Positions 9,532 to 18,663 of a stretch of DNA of 64,000 nt are shown here, piece by piece (the first letter of the stretch is position 1; the number at the start of each line of letters is the position of its first letter). Location: contig JAIOYI010000003.1 in assembly GCA_021741205.1 (NCBI GenBank), positions 153,365-217,364 on the forward strand, in the 5' to 3' direction. The notes under the pieces were generated by a model. The model ran no database searches and was not told the origin of the DNA. It was given only the letters and a program-made list of their open reading frames with translations. The DNA is from Emcibacter sp. (GTDB lineage Bacteria > Pseudomonadota > Alphaproteobacteria > Sphingomonadales > Emcibacteraceae). The translations under genes and the position numbers were made by a program.

Positions 9532-10280
9532 TGGATTTTAAACTAGACGGTCAAGTGGCCATTGTGACAGGGGCAAGTCGTGGATTGGGACGGGCTATGG
9601 TTATTGCTCTGGTTGAGCAAGGAATGAACGTTATAGCTGTCGCACGTTCAATGAATGAACTAGAGCAACTGCAAGCCACCGCGCCCAATCAAATCAAAGC
9701 CATTCAATGCGACATGATGGACAAGCAAGCTGTTGCCGCACTTCCAGACTTTGCGGTGGAGAAATTTGGGCGTCTCGACGTGCTAATCAATAATGCAGGC
9801 ATCGCACCAGCAGGCAGTTTTCTTAATCAAGATCAGGATGTATGGGATCAGGTGATTGCCGTCAATGTAACGGCTCCCGCTATTCTATCCCGTGCCGCAC
9901 TTCTCCATATGACAAAAAGAGGAAGTGGTAAGATAATTAACATTGCCTCAACATCAGGTATTTTAGGTAAAGCCATGTTGGTGGCCTATTCATCCTCTAA
10001 GGGAGCCTTGGTCCAATTCACTAAGGCATTAGCCGCTGAAGTGGCTAAGTTGGGTATTCAGGTAAATGCCATTGCACCTGGAGCATTTGAAACAGATGCG
10101 CAAAATGCGGTACTAGAATCGCCTGATATGTTAAAAAGACGCTTAGGAAAAATTCCCGCCCGCCGGATGGGAGCCTGTGAAGAGATCGGGCCATTGGTAT
10201 GTTATCTCTCTTCTGAATTATCCAATTTTGCCACAGGCGGAATTTTTGTATTAGATGGCGGAGAATCAAGTAAACTATAG
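9528..10280 (+). CDS. SDR family oxidoreductase
   Basis: A 250-residue classical SDR with TGASRGLG at residues 14-21, NNAG at 88-91 and Tyr154-x3-Lys158. The TGASRG variant and overall pattern are close to FabG-like 3-ketoacyl reductases and gluconate/2-deoxygluconate dehydrogenases. The start overlaps the stop of the acyl-CoA dehydrogenase (ATGATG start, TGA at 9529-9531), so translation is coupled. It presumably oxidises the hydroxyacyl-CoA made by the crotonase two genes upstream, though a free alcohol substrate is possible. Confidence 0.88.
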   Translation: MMDFKLDGQVAIVTGASRGLGRAMVIALVEQGMNVIAVARSMNELEQLQATAPNQIKAIQCDMMDKQAVAALPDFAVEKFGRLDVLINNAGIAPAGSFLNQDQDVWDQVIAVNVTAPAILSRAALLHMTKRGSGKIINIASTSGILGKAMLVAYSSSKGALVQFTKALAAEVAKLGIQVNAIAPGAFETDAQNAVLESPDMLKRRLGKIPARRMGACEEIGPLVCYLSSELSNFATGGIFVLDGGESSKL

Positions 10281-10408
10281 AAAATAATTCCCGCAGCACC
10301 ACAAAAACCTATTGGAATCATTGTATTTTGTGATATATCTGACGTTTATCTTAGATCGAATAGAGATTTTGTAGTCACTGGACAGCTTTCGTTTCTATTC
10401 TGTAATGT

Positions 10409-11050
10409 GTGAGAAAGAACAAAAAATTGGCGCCAATTACAGTTAAGTCTACAGAAGAAGTATACAAAAAAACAAGTCGAAGATCCAAGCGCCGAAAAGA
10501 TATATTGTGGGCGCTTCATAACTGCATGATAGAAAAGGGATATGCCCAAACCACTTTAGCCGATATTGCTATTGCCGCTGGTATGTCTTCTAGTCATCTT
10601 TTATATTATTTCAATGGTAAGGAAGCTATTCTTCAACAATATTTCCAAAGCGTAGCCCTGCAAATTATTGACCGCTTGAATGAAATTCGTATCGAAGAGC
10701 CCAGAATTCAAATTGACCTGCTCGCCAGTTTATTTTTTGCGGGGTCTGGTATTACTAAATTGGTAATTGGCTTAATGCTCGAGTGCTTTGGCGCAGCAGT
10801 GCATGATAAGATTCTGCAACAAGAAAAATCGGATTTAGATGCTAAATGCAAATCTTATCTGAGGGATCTTATGAGCCATACACCTGGGGGATTCTTGAAG
10901 GACATTAATACCGCAGCTGAAGTGGCCTATGCCACCCTCATAGGATTGCGCACGGCTGTATATTTTGATCCGAATTTCGACCTGGAAGAAGCCCATAATA
11001 TGTTTCATATGACGATGTTAAAGATGACAGGGCTAGAGCCTGAAAATTGA
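10409..11050 (+). CDS. TetR/AcrR-family transcriptional regulator
   Basis: A 213-residue regulator. An N-terminal basic arm precedes the TetR helix-turn-helix (about residues 28-75, including TTLADIAIAAGMSSSHLLYYF). The C-terminal ligand domain is divergent. The start is a GTG at 10409; no stronger start is visible. It follows the crotonase/ACAD/SDR operon on the same strand with a 128-base gap. It is the only regulator in the first 18 kb and so the best candidate to bind the TTGAATATTATTCAA-type sites (inference). Confidence 0.88.
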   Translation: MRKNKKLAPITVKSTEEVYKKTSRRSKRRKDILWALHNCMIEKGYAQTTLADIAIAAGMSSSHLLYYFNGKEAILQQYFQSVALQIIDRLNEIRIEEPRIQIDLLASLFFAGSGITKLVIGLMLECFGAAVHDKILQQEKSDLDAKCKSYLRDLMSHTPGGFLKDINTAAEVAYATLIGLRTAVYFDPNFDLEEAHNMFHMTMLKMTGLEPEN

Positions 11051-11121
11051 GGCAGACGACAAAGCAACAGGATTGCGCAAGGGCATAAGAAAGCTATCTA
11101 TCTGTTTCTATTTTCTAAACT

Positions 11122-12120
11122 TCATGACTTTAAATGATAAACTCTAGCAGCTGTGTCGTGAAATAAAGCTGCCCGTTCTTCTGTTGAATAACCACGACTT
11201 ACTCGTTTAAAACTATTCCAAAGCATATGGTAGGTACATCCTGTGCTATCAATAGGGAAATTACTTTCAAACATACACCGTGATGGACCAAACATGTCAA
11301 TGCAATAATGATAATATGGCGCCATGGCCTCTGCAAGTTCCATTGAGGATGCTGGCTTAATACGCTTGTGCCAACCGAAACCAGCTGCGGCCATGGTTAA
11401 CCCGCCAAGCTTAACAAAAACATTCTCGCACGCCGCCAAATCACGCATATGACCCCGCCATATATCAAAAATTTCATCCCTTTTATAACTATAAGGTCCA
11501 ATACCAACAGGTCCCCCCACATGATTAAGAATGATACGGACTTCAGGAAAGGCACTCGCCAAGTCTATTATTTCTGGTATCTGATGAAAATAGACCCAGG
11601 CATCAAATGTTAAATCCCGTTTTTCCAAACAAGAAAAACCTTCACGGAATAAGGCATCACTCAGAAGATATCTTGGTGGGTTGGTGTGACCGTTATGAAC
11701 CTGCTCACTCGCATCCCAAGCACTGACGTGTCGTATCCCACAAAAACGTGAGCTTGCCTGACTATGTGCCTGTAGAACTTCGTCAACGGCATACCCTAAA
11801 CTAAGATCTGCAAAAGCGACAATTCCAGCTGCCATATGTGTGGGGTTGTCTTTTTTCTGGCAATGGGCGGTGATTTGGTCGACGAATTCAGTCTCTCCCA
11901 CTGGACGCATACGTTTGGGTCCATCGTTACGGTATTTCGATAAACACTCCACATAAATAGTTTTAGTGACCCGATGGCCAGAAACATCTCGTAAAAATTC
12001 ATCCACAAGGTAACGACTATTTTTTAGATCCCACAAATGATGGTGGGCATCACAAATCTGCAGTTCTGGTTCTAATGTTTCTTCAATAGGTTCAGGAGCT
12101 GCTGTTTGTCTATCTTTCAT
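11122..12120 (-). CDS. Amidohydrolase family protein (TIM-barrel metal-dependent hydrolase, COG3618-like)
   Basis: About 332 residues. I start at the ATG at 12120 because an in-frame extension to 12360 would overlap the SnoaL gene and encodes unrelated sequence; AGGATT lies upstream. The metal-binding His26-x-His28 of CDAHHHLWDL and the late GPSRCMFESNFPID segment (with the terminal Asp ligand region) identify the amidohydrolase-2 fold, which includes lactonases and decarboxylases such as L-fuconolactonase and 2-pyrone-4,6-dicarboxylate hydrolase. A lactone hydrolase in a ring-degradation pathway is plausible. Confidence 0.85.
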   Translation of the reverse strand: MKDRQTAAPEPIEETLEPELQICDAHHHLWDLKNSRYLVDEFLRDVSGHRVTKTIYVECLSKYRNDGPKRMRPVGETEFVDQITAHCQKKDNPTHMAAGIVAFADLSLGYAVDEVLQAHSQASSRFCGIRHVSAWDASEQVHNGHTNPPRYLLSDALFREGFSCLEKRDLTFDAWVYFHQIPEIIDLASAFPEVRIILNHVGGPVGIGPYSYKRDEIFDIWRGHMRDLAACENVFVKLGGLTMAAAGFGWHKRIKPASSMELAEAMAPYYHYCIDMFGPSRCMFESNFPIDSTGCTYHMLWNSFKRVSRGYSTEERAALFHDTAARVYHLKS

Positions 12121-12157
12121 AGATTTAATCCTAATAGTATTATTCAGGAATATCTCG

Positions 12158-12643
12158 TTAGGGTTTGGACATCTCAACTTTGGGTATGGGATTGAAATAA
12201 TGCATTGTGACAGTTCGTTTGGCAATTTTCCAGTGTCCGTTGCGCCGTTCAAAAACATCCCTATATGTCGCCCCAACCATTTGAACCACATTATCTGGAT
12301 TAGCCCCCATACAGTCAACATTACACACGCCTGTAGCACGGTTCGGCTCCTCAAATTCAAGGCGCAGATTAGTGGTCAGATGATGCGTTTCACGCCATGC
12401 GGGATACAAAATTGTATAGACCGCTTTACGGATACCTTCATGACCAACAAATGTACCAAAAGGGGGTCCCACTTCCCAGACGGCATCCTCGTGCCATATA
12501 CTAATAAAGCGGTCCCAATCCTGATTATCAAAACCTAAGCAATAATCACTAACCAGATCACGTAAAGCCATACGGCTTTCCAGTTCATCCACACGCTTTA
12601 AAAGGGCAGTAATTTGATCTGTAGTAGATGTTTTTTCACTCAT
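12158..12643 (-). CDS. SnoaL/NTF2-like small protein
   Basis: A 161-residue protein with an N-terminal helix and an NTF2-like cone fold (RDLVSDYCLGFDNQDWDRFISIWHEDAVWEVGPPFG). This family includes ketosteroid isomerase, scytalone dehydratase, limonene epoxide hydrolase and dioxygenase beta subunits; the YCLGFDNQDWD pattern is the common SnoaL_4 type with unknown reactions. It lies 37 bases before the amidohydrolase and nine bases after the flavoprotein on the same strand, so it belongs to that operon. One of five such proteins in the window. Confidence 0.8.
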   Translation of the reverse strand: MSEKTSTTDQITALLKRVDELESRMALRDLVSDYCLGFDNQDWDRFISIWHEDAVWEVGPPFGTFVGHEGIRKAVYTILYPAWRETHHLTTNLRLEFEEPNRATGVCNVDCMGANPDNVVQMVGATYRDVFERRNGHWKIAKRTVTMHYFNPIPKVEMSKP

Positions 12644-12652
12644 GATAACCCT

Positions 12653-14395
12653 TTATTTTACAATTAAATCAGCAGAATTTGCGGCAATATAACCAAAGGT
12701 ACAAGAGAGGCCTAACGGACATCCTGCGCCCCAATAGGCATCTCTGGACGGTGATGCAATACAGTTTCCAGCACCGTAAAGGCCTGGTATGGGTTCACCC
12801 TTTACATCCAACACTTGGGCTTGCGCATTCACAACGGGTCCACCATTCGTGTCCAATGCACCAGCACCTAAAATAATAGCATAATAAGGGCCAACATTGC
12901 GCAGAGGATGCATAGTCACACTTGGGTAAGGGTTTTTTTCCCACGGGGTGTTTGCCTGCATAGGCGAGAAAGCCCCATGCCATTCACTGTCATACGCCGC
13001 AGCACCGCGCTTAAAATCACTATCTTTGCCAGTACGAGCAAATTCATTAAAACGTCCTATCGTTTTGGTCAACTGATTAGAGAAATTGGCCGCCAATGTT
13101 ACGCCCCCTATTTGAGAAGATAGTGATTTTAATCGTTTCTCAATTTCTCTTGTAAGCTCTTCTAGTGTATCCCCAGAAATAACATGGGATTCTGGCTTAG
13201 CATCTTTAGGCAAAGGATATGCTCCCCCAAAGGCCTCGGCTGTCCGCTGGTCATAAATCATAAACATCAACTGATTTGGATATTCAGCTTCTGATGAATC
13301 ATATTGACCATGCACTACGGTTCGGTCATTATAATTACGAGTTTCATTGACTGCTCGAACCCCATATTTATTGACTTGGAGAACAGAATCTCCTGGCGGA
13401 TAAAAAACACCTCCCGCGAGATAACGGTTATCTAGAGCTTCTTCCAGAACCTCCTGAGTCCGCCATGCGCCAGATAAATTACCCATTCTGGCTCCTGCTG
13501 CGCCTGCAATATTGATGAAATCACCCGTTGCCATGGAACTGGCACATGCCCCATAAATATGATGGGATTGATAGCGCTCAACGGCTGATGTGTTGTGAAC
13601 ATAACCACCAGTGCCAAAGATTACAGCCTTTGATGCCTTTATCATAATGGTTGTCCCATCATTGTCGCATTTAAGCCCTATAACACGCCCATTTTCATCC
13701 TGAACCAAACCAGTGGCCTCATGTTCCAGTAGGATTGGGATAGTCCGTGCCTGAACCGCATCTTCCATCTGTTTCATCATATCAATGCCAGACCCTATGG
13801 TTCCATCAGGCGTTACAATGCCCAACGCCCGACCAGCAGGTACTTTATTTTCAGGGACGTGATCCAGATAATCTGTGGCCGGTCTATCCAACGCAAACAT
13901 ACGCCATTCAGCAATATTTAAGGCCTTTGCCTCACGCAAGGAATCAATCGCCTTTGATCCGTTGTCATAAAAGCTTTCTAGTAAACTATACGCATGTGCG
14001 CTCAATCCCAAGTTTTCACTATCTGCATTATATTCTTCAGGATAAGAAAAACGCGCAAGATATTTTAGACAATCTTCTTTAGTGTCCTTTATATTGCGTT
14101 CTTTCAACGTAAAGTTATTGGGGATCCAAAGAACACCAGCTGTCCTTGCAGAAGTGCCGCCAAATATAGGGGCTTTTTCTACTAAGATTACGCTGTTGCC
14201 CTTATCCCGCACAGTAACCGCAGCGGTAGACGCCCCGATACCACTGCCCACAACAACAATATCCGCTTCATGGTCCCAATGGGTTTCAGGCTTTGAGCAA
14301 GCTGCGGTTAATGAACCAACCCCTATGGCCGCTGTAGCAACACCTGCCGCTGTCAACGCCTGACGCCTTGTAATAGCTTTTCGTTGTATAGCCAT
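12653..14395 (-). CDS. Tat-exported FAD-dependent dehydrogenase (ketosteroid dehydrogenase/fumarate-reductase-like)
   Basis: A 580-residue flavoprotein. The N-terminus has the twin-arginine motif TRRQALT (9-15), a hydrophobic stretch and a Cys33 in an imperfect lipobox, so export and perhaps lipidation are likely. The Rossmann GSGIGA (50-55) and the C-terminal GLYGAGNC...GCPLGLSCTFGYIAA segments define the FAD_binding_2 family of 3-ketosteroid-delta1-dehydrogenase and urocanate/fumarate reductase. Export is unusual for a KstD and more like reductases; direction of reaction is open. Neighbours are a SnoaL protein and an acyl-CoA ligase in the same orientation. Confidence 0.82.
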   Translation of the reverse strand: MAIQRKAITRRQALTAAGVATAAIGVGSLTAACSKPETHWDHEADIVVVGSGIGASTAAVTVRDKGNSVILVEKAPIFGGTSARTAGVLWIPNNFTLKERNIKDTKEDCLKYLARFSYPEEYNADSENLGLSAHAYSLLESFYDNGSKAIDSLREAKALNIAEWRMFALDRPATDYLDHVPENKVPAGRALGIVTPDGTIGSGIDMMKQMEDAVQARTIPILLEHEATGLVQDENGRVIGLKCDNDGTTIMIKASKAVIFGTGGYVHNTSAVERYQSHHIYGACASSMATGDFINIAGAAGARMGNLSGAWRTQEVLEEALDNRYLAGGVFYPPGDSVLQVNKYGVRAVNETRNYNDRTVVHGQYDSSEAEYPNQLMFMIYDQRTAEAFGGAYPLPKDAKPESHVISGDTLEELTREIEKRLKSLSSQIGGVTLAANFSNQLTKTIGRFNEFARTGKDSDFKRGAAAYDSEWHGAFSPMQANTPWEKNPYPSVTMHPLRNVGPYYAIILGAGALDTNGGPVVNAQAQVLDVKGEPIPGLYGAGNCIASPSRDAYWGAGCPLGLSCTFGYIAANSADLIVK

Positions 14396-14468
14396 TTTCC
14401 TTATCCTATCTTTTATAATATTTCTATTCTACTTTCTCCAAATTTCTCATATTAATCGACCTGTATTC

Positions 14469-16130
14469 TTACCGTTTCAAATTAATATCAGATTTCTCTA
14501 TGTCCCAACAATCGGCTGTAACGCCTTCCTGTTTCAATTTAAATTTTTCAACACGTTCACTGGGGGTTTTTGGCATATCATCACGAATGGCTATGTAACG
14601 GGGGATAGCAAAATAAGCTAACCGAGGTTCACACCAGCGGATGATTTCTTCTGGTGTTACGCTATGCCCTTTTTTCAATACAATAACAGCTTTGACTTCT
14701 TCTTCTCCAAGCTCAGACGGCACGCCAACAACTGCAGATTCTAACACAGAGTCATGAGAATTAATGACGGATTCCACCTCAAAAGAGGATATATTTTCAC
14801 CACGACGACGCAACGCCTGTTTCTTCCGATCAACAAAATAAAAATAACCATCTTCATCCATACGGCCAAGGTCGCCCGTATGTATCCAACCATCCTGAAT
14901 AAGTTCAGCCGTAGCTTCAGGATTTTTATAATATCCCGTTGTTCCCACAAACTCATTTGGAGCACGTGCAACAAACTCACCTAAACTCCCAGGCTTACAT
15001 TCTTTATTATTATCATCGACAATCAAAACATCCCAACCCGTTATGGGCTTGCCGCACGATCCAGCGCGCGGATCATCATACGGGCTGGCCAAGCAACAAT
15101 AGCATTCCGTCATGCCATAAACTTCCATGATTTTAGTATTAAAACGTTTTTGAAAGGCATGCCATTCATCCTGCGGTGCGGCAGCTCCTACCATTAAACG
15201 TAACGGGTTATCGCCGTCATTCTCTTTTTCTTCTTGTTTCAAGAGAATAGGTATAATACCACCAATATAATTGGCCTCAGTACATTCCCATTTACGGCAG
15301 TCATCCCACAAACGACTTGCAGAAAAACGATCAACAATAACAGCCTTAGCATCGGCCAGTATAGCTGGCCCTACGGTGATGCCTTGTGCGTTACCATGGA
15401 AAAAAGGTAGTCCAGTATATAGGACATCATCTTCCGTATAGCGTGAATACTGCACCGCGTTTGACCAGATATCATACCAATAATGGTGGCTCATCTGCAC
15501 ACCCTTAGATACCCCAGTTGTACCAGATGTAAATAAAATCGAAGCCATATCACTGAAATGAACTTTAATATTTGGGCTGGTTGCAGGACGGTCGCTTAAT
15601 TCAGCATAGGTAAGATTTTCAAAACCAGCCAAAGTTGGCATAGTGTCATGCTCACCTTTAGCATCAACCAAAATTACATGCCGCAAAGTGGTTAAATTAT
15701 TCGCTACATTTTCCAAATTCTCAAGGAATTGAACATCTGTAACTAGAGCAACACAGTCTGAATGTACAATCTGGTGAATTAATCCCGCCCCTTTAAGCGC
15801 AGAATTAATAGGAACCTCCACAGCACCAATTTTATTCAAACCAAACCACGAAAATAAAAACTCAGGACAATTGGGCAACATCAGGGCAACCTTGTCGCCT
15901 TTTTTAATACCAAGAGCAATAAACCCATTAGCGGCTTTATTGATCTGGTCGTTTAATGCCCCCAGAGTGATCGGGTTATCACCAAATTGAAAAACAATAT
16001 GATTAGGATTTTTGCGTGCCTTATCTTGAATAATATCGGTGAGAACGCGTTCTTCACGTGCATATTCTTGCATGCGCCAGCTATCCCATTTCCGTGCTGC
16101 TTTTTCAAATTTATCGTCCCATTGTCCCAT
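14469..16130 (-). CDS. AMP-forming acyl-CoA ligase
   Basis: A 553-residue ANL-superfamily ligase that activates a carboxylic acid with ATP and CoA. The P-loop-like LFTSGTTGVSKG is near residues 199-210, the hinge segment GDLGRMDEDGYFYFVDRKKQ follows, and the RRGENISSFEVES region is of the carnitine-CoA-ligase/CaiC type. The usual C-terminal Gly-Lys pair is Glu-Arg here (PSERVEKFKL), so the adenylation Lys may be replaced by Arg; nearby lysines could compensate. It lies 73 bases upstream of the flavoprotein gene on the same strand. Confidence 0.88.
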   Translation of the reverse strand: MGQWDDKFEKAARKWDSWRMQEYAREERVLTDIIQDKARKNPNHIVFQFGDNPITLGALNDQINKAANGFIALGIKKGDKVALMLPNCPEFLFSWFGLNKIGAVEVPINSALKGAGLIHQIVHSDCVALVTDVQFLENLENVANNLTTLRHVILVDAKGEHDTMPTLAGFENLTYAELSDRPATSPNIKVHFSDMASILFTSGTTGVSKGVQMSHHYWYDIWSNAVQYSRYTEDDVLYTGLPFFHGNAQGITVGPAILADAKAVIVDRFSASRLWDDCRKWECTEANYIGGIIPILLKQEEKENDGDNPLRLMVGAAAPQDEWHAFQKRFNTKIMEVYGMTECYCCLASPYDDPRAGSCGKPITGWDVLIVDDNNKECKPGSLGEFVARAPNEFVGTTGYYKNPEATAELIQDGWIHTGDLGRMDEDGYFYFVDRKKQALRRRGENISSFEVESVINSHDSVLESAVVGVPSELGEEEVKAVIVLKKGHSVTPEEIIRWCEPRLAYFAIPRYIAIRDDMPKTPSERVEKFKLKQEGVTADCWDIEKSDINLKR

Positions 16131-16373
16131 ATCAAATTCCTATATTTAACAAATAAGTTTATTATTTTCTATTATACTTTACCCAACAGAAATGGTTGCC
16201 CATACTCAAAGGACAAAGCATTCCCAGTAAAAGTTAAGTCCAAATTGGTGGTGTTTATTTTACTTTATAGATATTTAACCATATTATAAAAGTCACTAAA
16301 CCAGACACATAGGCAATAGGTTCAAACCATTTCTGCCTTAGTCAAACCCTGCCACTGTTATTATATGGTGGTT

Positions 16374-16979
16374 TTAACAAACATCGTACGGCTTACACAT
16401 TTCGTACTCTTCGTTGAACCAGACGCCACGTTCATATAAGTTTACCATTTTTCCGAAGTCCCATGACGTCGGTGAATTCTTGTTGGGAATCACCTTGATG
16501 ATAGCCCTATTAGGCGTATGTACACCTGTAAAGGCAGCTTGGCGCAACTCTTCATTGTCTTTCAGATCCCACCAGTATTTATCGATAATGGCCCAGTGTA
16601 CCTTTTTCATCAGCTCCTGATCAGTTGAAATTTCTGCTTTGCCGATGATTTGGATTGCCTTCTGGCGCTTGGCGTTTGAACCGTCATTACTGATACTAAT
16701 AGAAATCTTTGGATTGTCGATCAACATATCAATCTTTTGGCGGTATTTCTTCACGCTGCTGATATAGACAAAACCGTCCTCCAACACGACATAGAACATC
16801 GGCGTTACGATAGGGTAGCCATACTTGGAAATGTGGCCCATGTAACAATAACAACTGTGCTTATAAAGTGCTTCAAATTCATCTGGCTCCATCGGATAGT
16901 CTACATTGACATTAACTTGTTCTAACTTCACTGGATCAAAGTTTGGTTTTTCTTCTTTTTCTGTGTCTGTATTACTCAT
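16374..16979 (-). CDS. Pyridoxamine-5'-phosphate-oxidase-fold flavin/deazaflavin protein
   Basis: A 201-residue split-barrel protein. The core (CYCYMGHISKYGYPIVTPMFYVV...VYISSVKKYRQKIDML...NPKISI) is the PNPOx-like/FDOR fold, whose members bind FMN, F420, haem or biliverdin. It lies upstream of an acyl-CoA ligase on the same strand and 258 bases from the next gene. Two palindromes precede it (17119-17143). Because an F420 operon lies 5.5 kb away, an F420H2-dependent reductase is possible, but the sequence alone does not separate F420 from FMN use. Confidence 0.75.
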   Translation of the reverse strand: MSNTDTEKEEKPNFDPVKLEQVNVNVDYPMEPDEFEALYKHSCYCYMGHISKYGYPIVTPMFYVVLEDGFVYISSVKKYRQKIDMLIDNPKISISISNDGSNAKRQKAIQIIGKAEISTDQELMKKVHWAIIDKYWWDLKDNEELRQAAFTGVHTPNRAIIKVIPNKNSPTSWDFGKMVNLYERGVWFNEEYEMCKPYDVC

Positions 16980-17118
16980 AATTTGTGCTCCCTAGCATTA
17001 AAGACCTACAACGCAGGTCTGACAGTAGTATTACGATGGCGTCACACCGCCCCTTATCTTTCGAATTAGGTCGTGACAACCTTTTTAAACGCCCCATCAA
17101 CTCTGATAAAAACGATAC

Positions 17119-17143
17119 TTGAATCATGTTCAAATATTGAACA
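17119..17143. promoter_or_regulatory. Overlapping inverted repeats upstream of the PNPOx-fold gene
   Basis: TTGAATCATGTTCAA (17119-17133) has the same arms and spacing as the palindrome at 7443, embedded in the same ACTTGAAT...TTCAAATA frame. It overlaps TGTTCAAATATTGAACA (17127-17143), a second inverted repeat with 7-bp arms. Both lie about 140-165 bases before the start at 16979. Probably operators. Confidence 0.55.
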
Positions 17144-17208
17144 TTTAAATATTCTTTGTCAAGTCCTTCCGAAAAAGAACAAGTATTTAAGGCTAAATTT
17201 CCTATTCA

Positions 17209-17240
17209 GCCCCCTTATTATTATGCCCCCTTATTATTAT
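17209..17240. repeat. Perfect 16-bp tandem duplication over the stop of the acyl-CoA dehydrogenase
   Basis: The unit GCCCCCTTATTATTAT occurs twice end to end (17209-17224, 17225-17240). The second copy contains the TAA stop of the gene ending at 17237. Looks like a recent slippage or repair duplication. Confidence 0.8.
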
Positions 17241-18403
17241 GCGCGCTGGTTAAAACGCCGACCAACAATTGCCGAGGCGATATTGGTTTTCTGGACATCA
17301 ATCGTACCACCCGCCAAACCCCAACCAAAACTATCTCGAACCCGTTGTTCCATAACATATTCAGCAGAAAATCCATAACCACCCATAACCTGCATACCGT
17401 TGATACAGACACTACGGACAATTTCATTGGCAAAACATTTTGCTGCACTACTTTCAAAAACAGATGGCGTACCGGTCGCAGCATTCTGAACAGCACGATA
17501 TATCAATAGCCGCGCGGCATCTACCTGTATGGCCATTTCAGCAAGGCGAAGTTGAACTGCCTGAAAATCAATGATAGGTTTGCCAAACTGTTCACGTTCC
17601 TGAACATACTCTGTCGCATGTTCAAGAGCACCAACAGCAAGCCCCAACGACATGGTAGCATTGCCGCACCGTTCAAGATCAAAGGCTTCCATCAGTTTTT
17701 TAAAACCGCCCGCTGGCACAATAATATTCTCTTTTGGAATCTGAACCGCGTCAAAATAGACATCACAATGGCCTACTCCATACCAACCCATCAAGTCTTC
17801 TCCTTTACCAAAGGAAACACCTTTCTGGTTTTTCTCTACATAAACTGCCCCAATAGCTTTGGCGCCAATATCATCAGACATACGACAATAAACCACATAG
17901 CCATCCGCATGCCCACCGCCACTTGTCCAACGCTTTTGCCCACTCAGGATCAGACCCTCACCCTTGCTGTCTGTTACCGCTTTGGTGGTTAGATCGGTTA
18001 ACGCTGTGCCCGCATTCGGTTCTGACATACAGATTGCAACCTGAATTTCGCCGCTACATACTCTGGGTAAAACACGCTGCTTCAGTTCTTCCGAAGCAAA
18101 ATGTTCAATGGCCTTTATCGGACCTACACAACTCTCAAAAACTGGGAAAGCAGCCGCAGCTGAAAGCCGAGCAAACTGCTCTAATACGATAATAGCCTCT
18201 AGATTACCTAGCCCTAAACCACCATATTTTTCAGCAACATTAATGCCCAAAAATCCCATTTCGGCCAGTCCTTTGCGGACTTCAACACTGGGAGGCTTGT
18301 GGGTTTTCTCGCATGCCTTTGCAACGTCGATCATTCGGGTGTCAGCATAGCGTCGTGCGGCTTCCAGTAATTGTTTTTGATCATCGGTAAGCTGAAAGTC
18401 CAT
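17237..18403 (-). CDS. Acyl-CoA dehydrogenase, isovaleryl-CoA-dehydrogenase-like active site
   Basis: A 388-residue FAD acyl-CoA dehydrogenase with ICMSEPNAGTALTD flavin contacts and the EREQFGKPI helix. The C-terminal position that carries the catalytic Glu in most family members reads AGGTIDVQ, without Glu. Instead FDLER at 241-245 supplies Glu244, at the place used by isovaleryl-CoA dehydrogenase. This suggests a branched or 2-substituted acyl-CoA substrate, or one half of a heteromeric enzyme. It is transcribed away from the PQQ dehydrogenase at 18664, with an operator-like palindrome between them. Confidence 0.88.
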   Translation of the reverse strand: MDFQLTDDQKQLLEAARRYADTRMIDVAKACEKTHKPPSVEVRKGLAEMGFLGINVAEKYGGLGLGNLEAIIVLEQFARLSAAAAFPVFESCVGPIKAIEHFASEELKQRVLPRVCSGEIQVAICMSEPNAGTALTDLTTKAVTDSKGEGLILSGQKRWTSGGGHADGYVVYCRMSDDIGAKAIGAVYVEKNQKGVSFGKGEDLMGWYGVGHCDVYFDAVQIPKENIIVPAGGFKKLMEAFDLERCGNATMSLGLAVGALEHATEYVQEREQFGKPIIDFQAVQLRLAEMAIQVDAARLLIYRAVQNAATGTPSVFESSAAKCFANEIVRSVCINGMQVMGGYGFSAEYVMEQRVRDSFGWGLAGGTIDVQKTNIASAIVGRRFNQRA

Positions 18404-18538
18404 TGTGATAATATCTCCCTATATGCCATGATCACCATGCCACTAAATTATATAAATTCTTTTCGCAAACCTCTTAATCCTAGTGGCCCGCGAACGATAA
18501 AAAATTATACCATAAATAAACCACCTGAACTATGACGC

Positions 18539-18571
18539 TGTCAAGAAAAACTTGAATATTATTCAAATAAC
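18539..18571. promoter_or_regulatory. Operator-like palindrome between ACAD and PQQ dehydrogenase genes
   Basis: TTGAATATTATTCAA at 18552-18566 is identical to 7443-7457, and the flanks (TGTCAAGA before, ATAAC after) are also shared. It lies in a 260-base divergent intergenic region, so it can control both directions. Confidence 0.65.
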
Positions 18572-18663
18572 AGTTACTGTGACTTTAATTAACAAAAAAT
18601 GCCCCTCAGTTTCTATCATATAAAAAAGAAGAAAGCGCATTTTCAAATTAGGAAAAGTATTAA

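Noticed and set aside
12121..12360. N-terminal extension of the amidohydrolase
   Set aside because: Runs antiparallel to nothing but overlaps the SnoaL gene on the same strand and encodes no family sequence.
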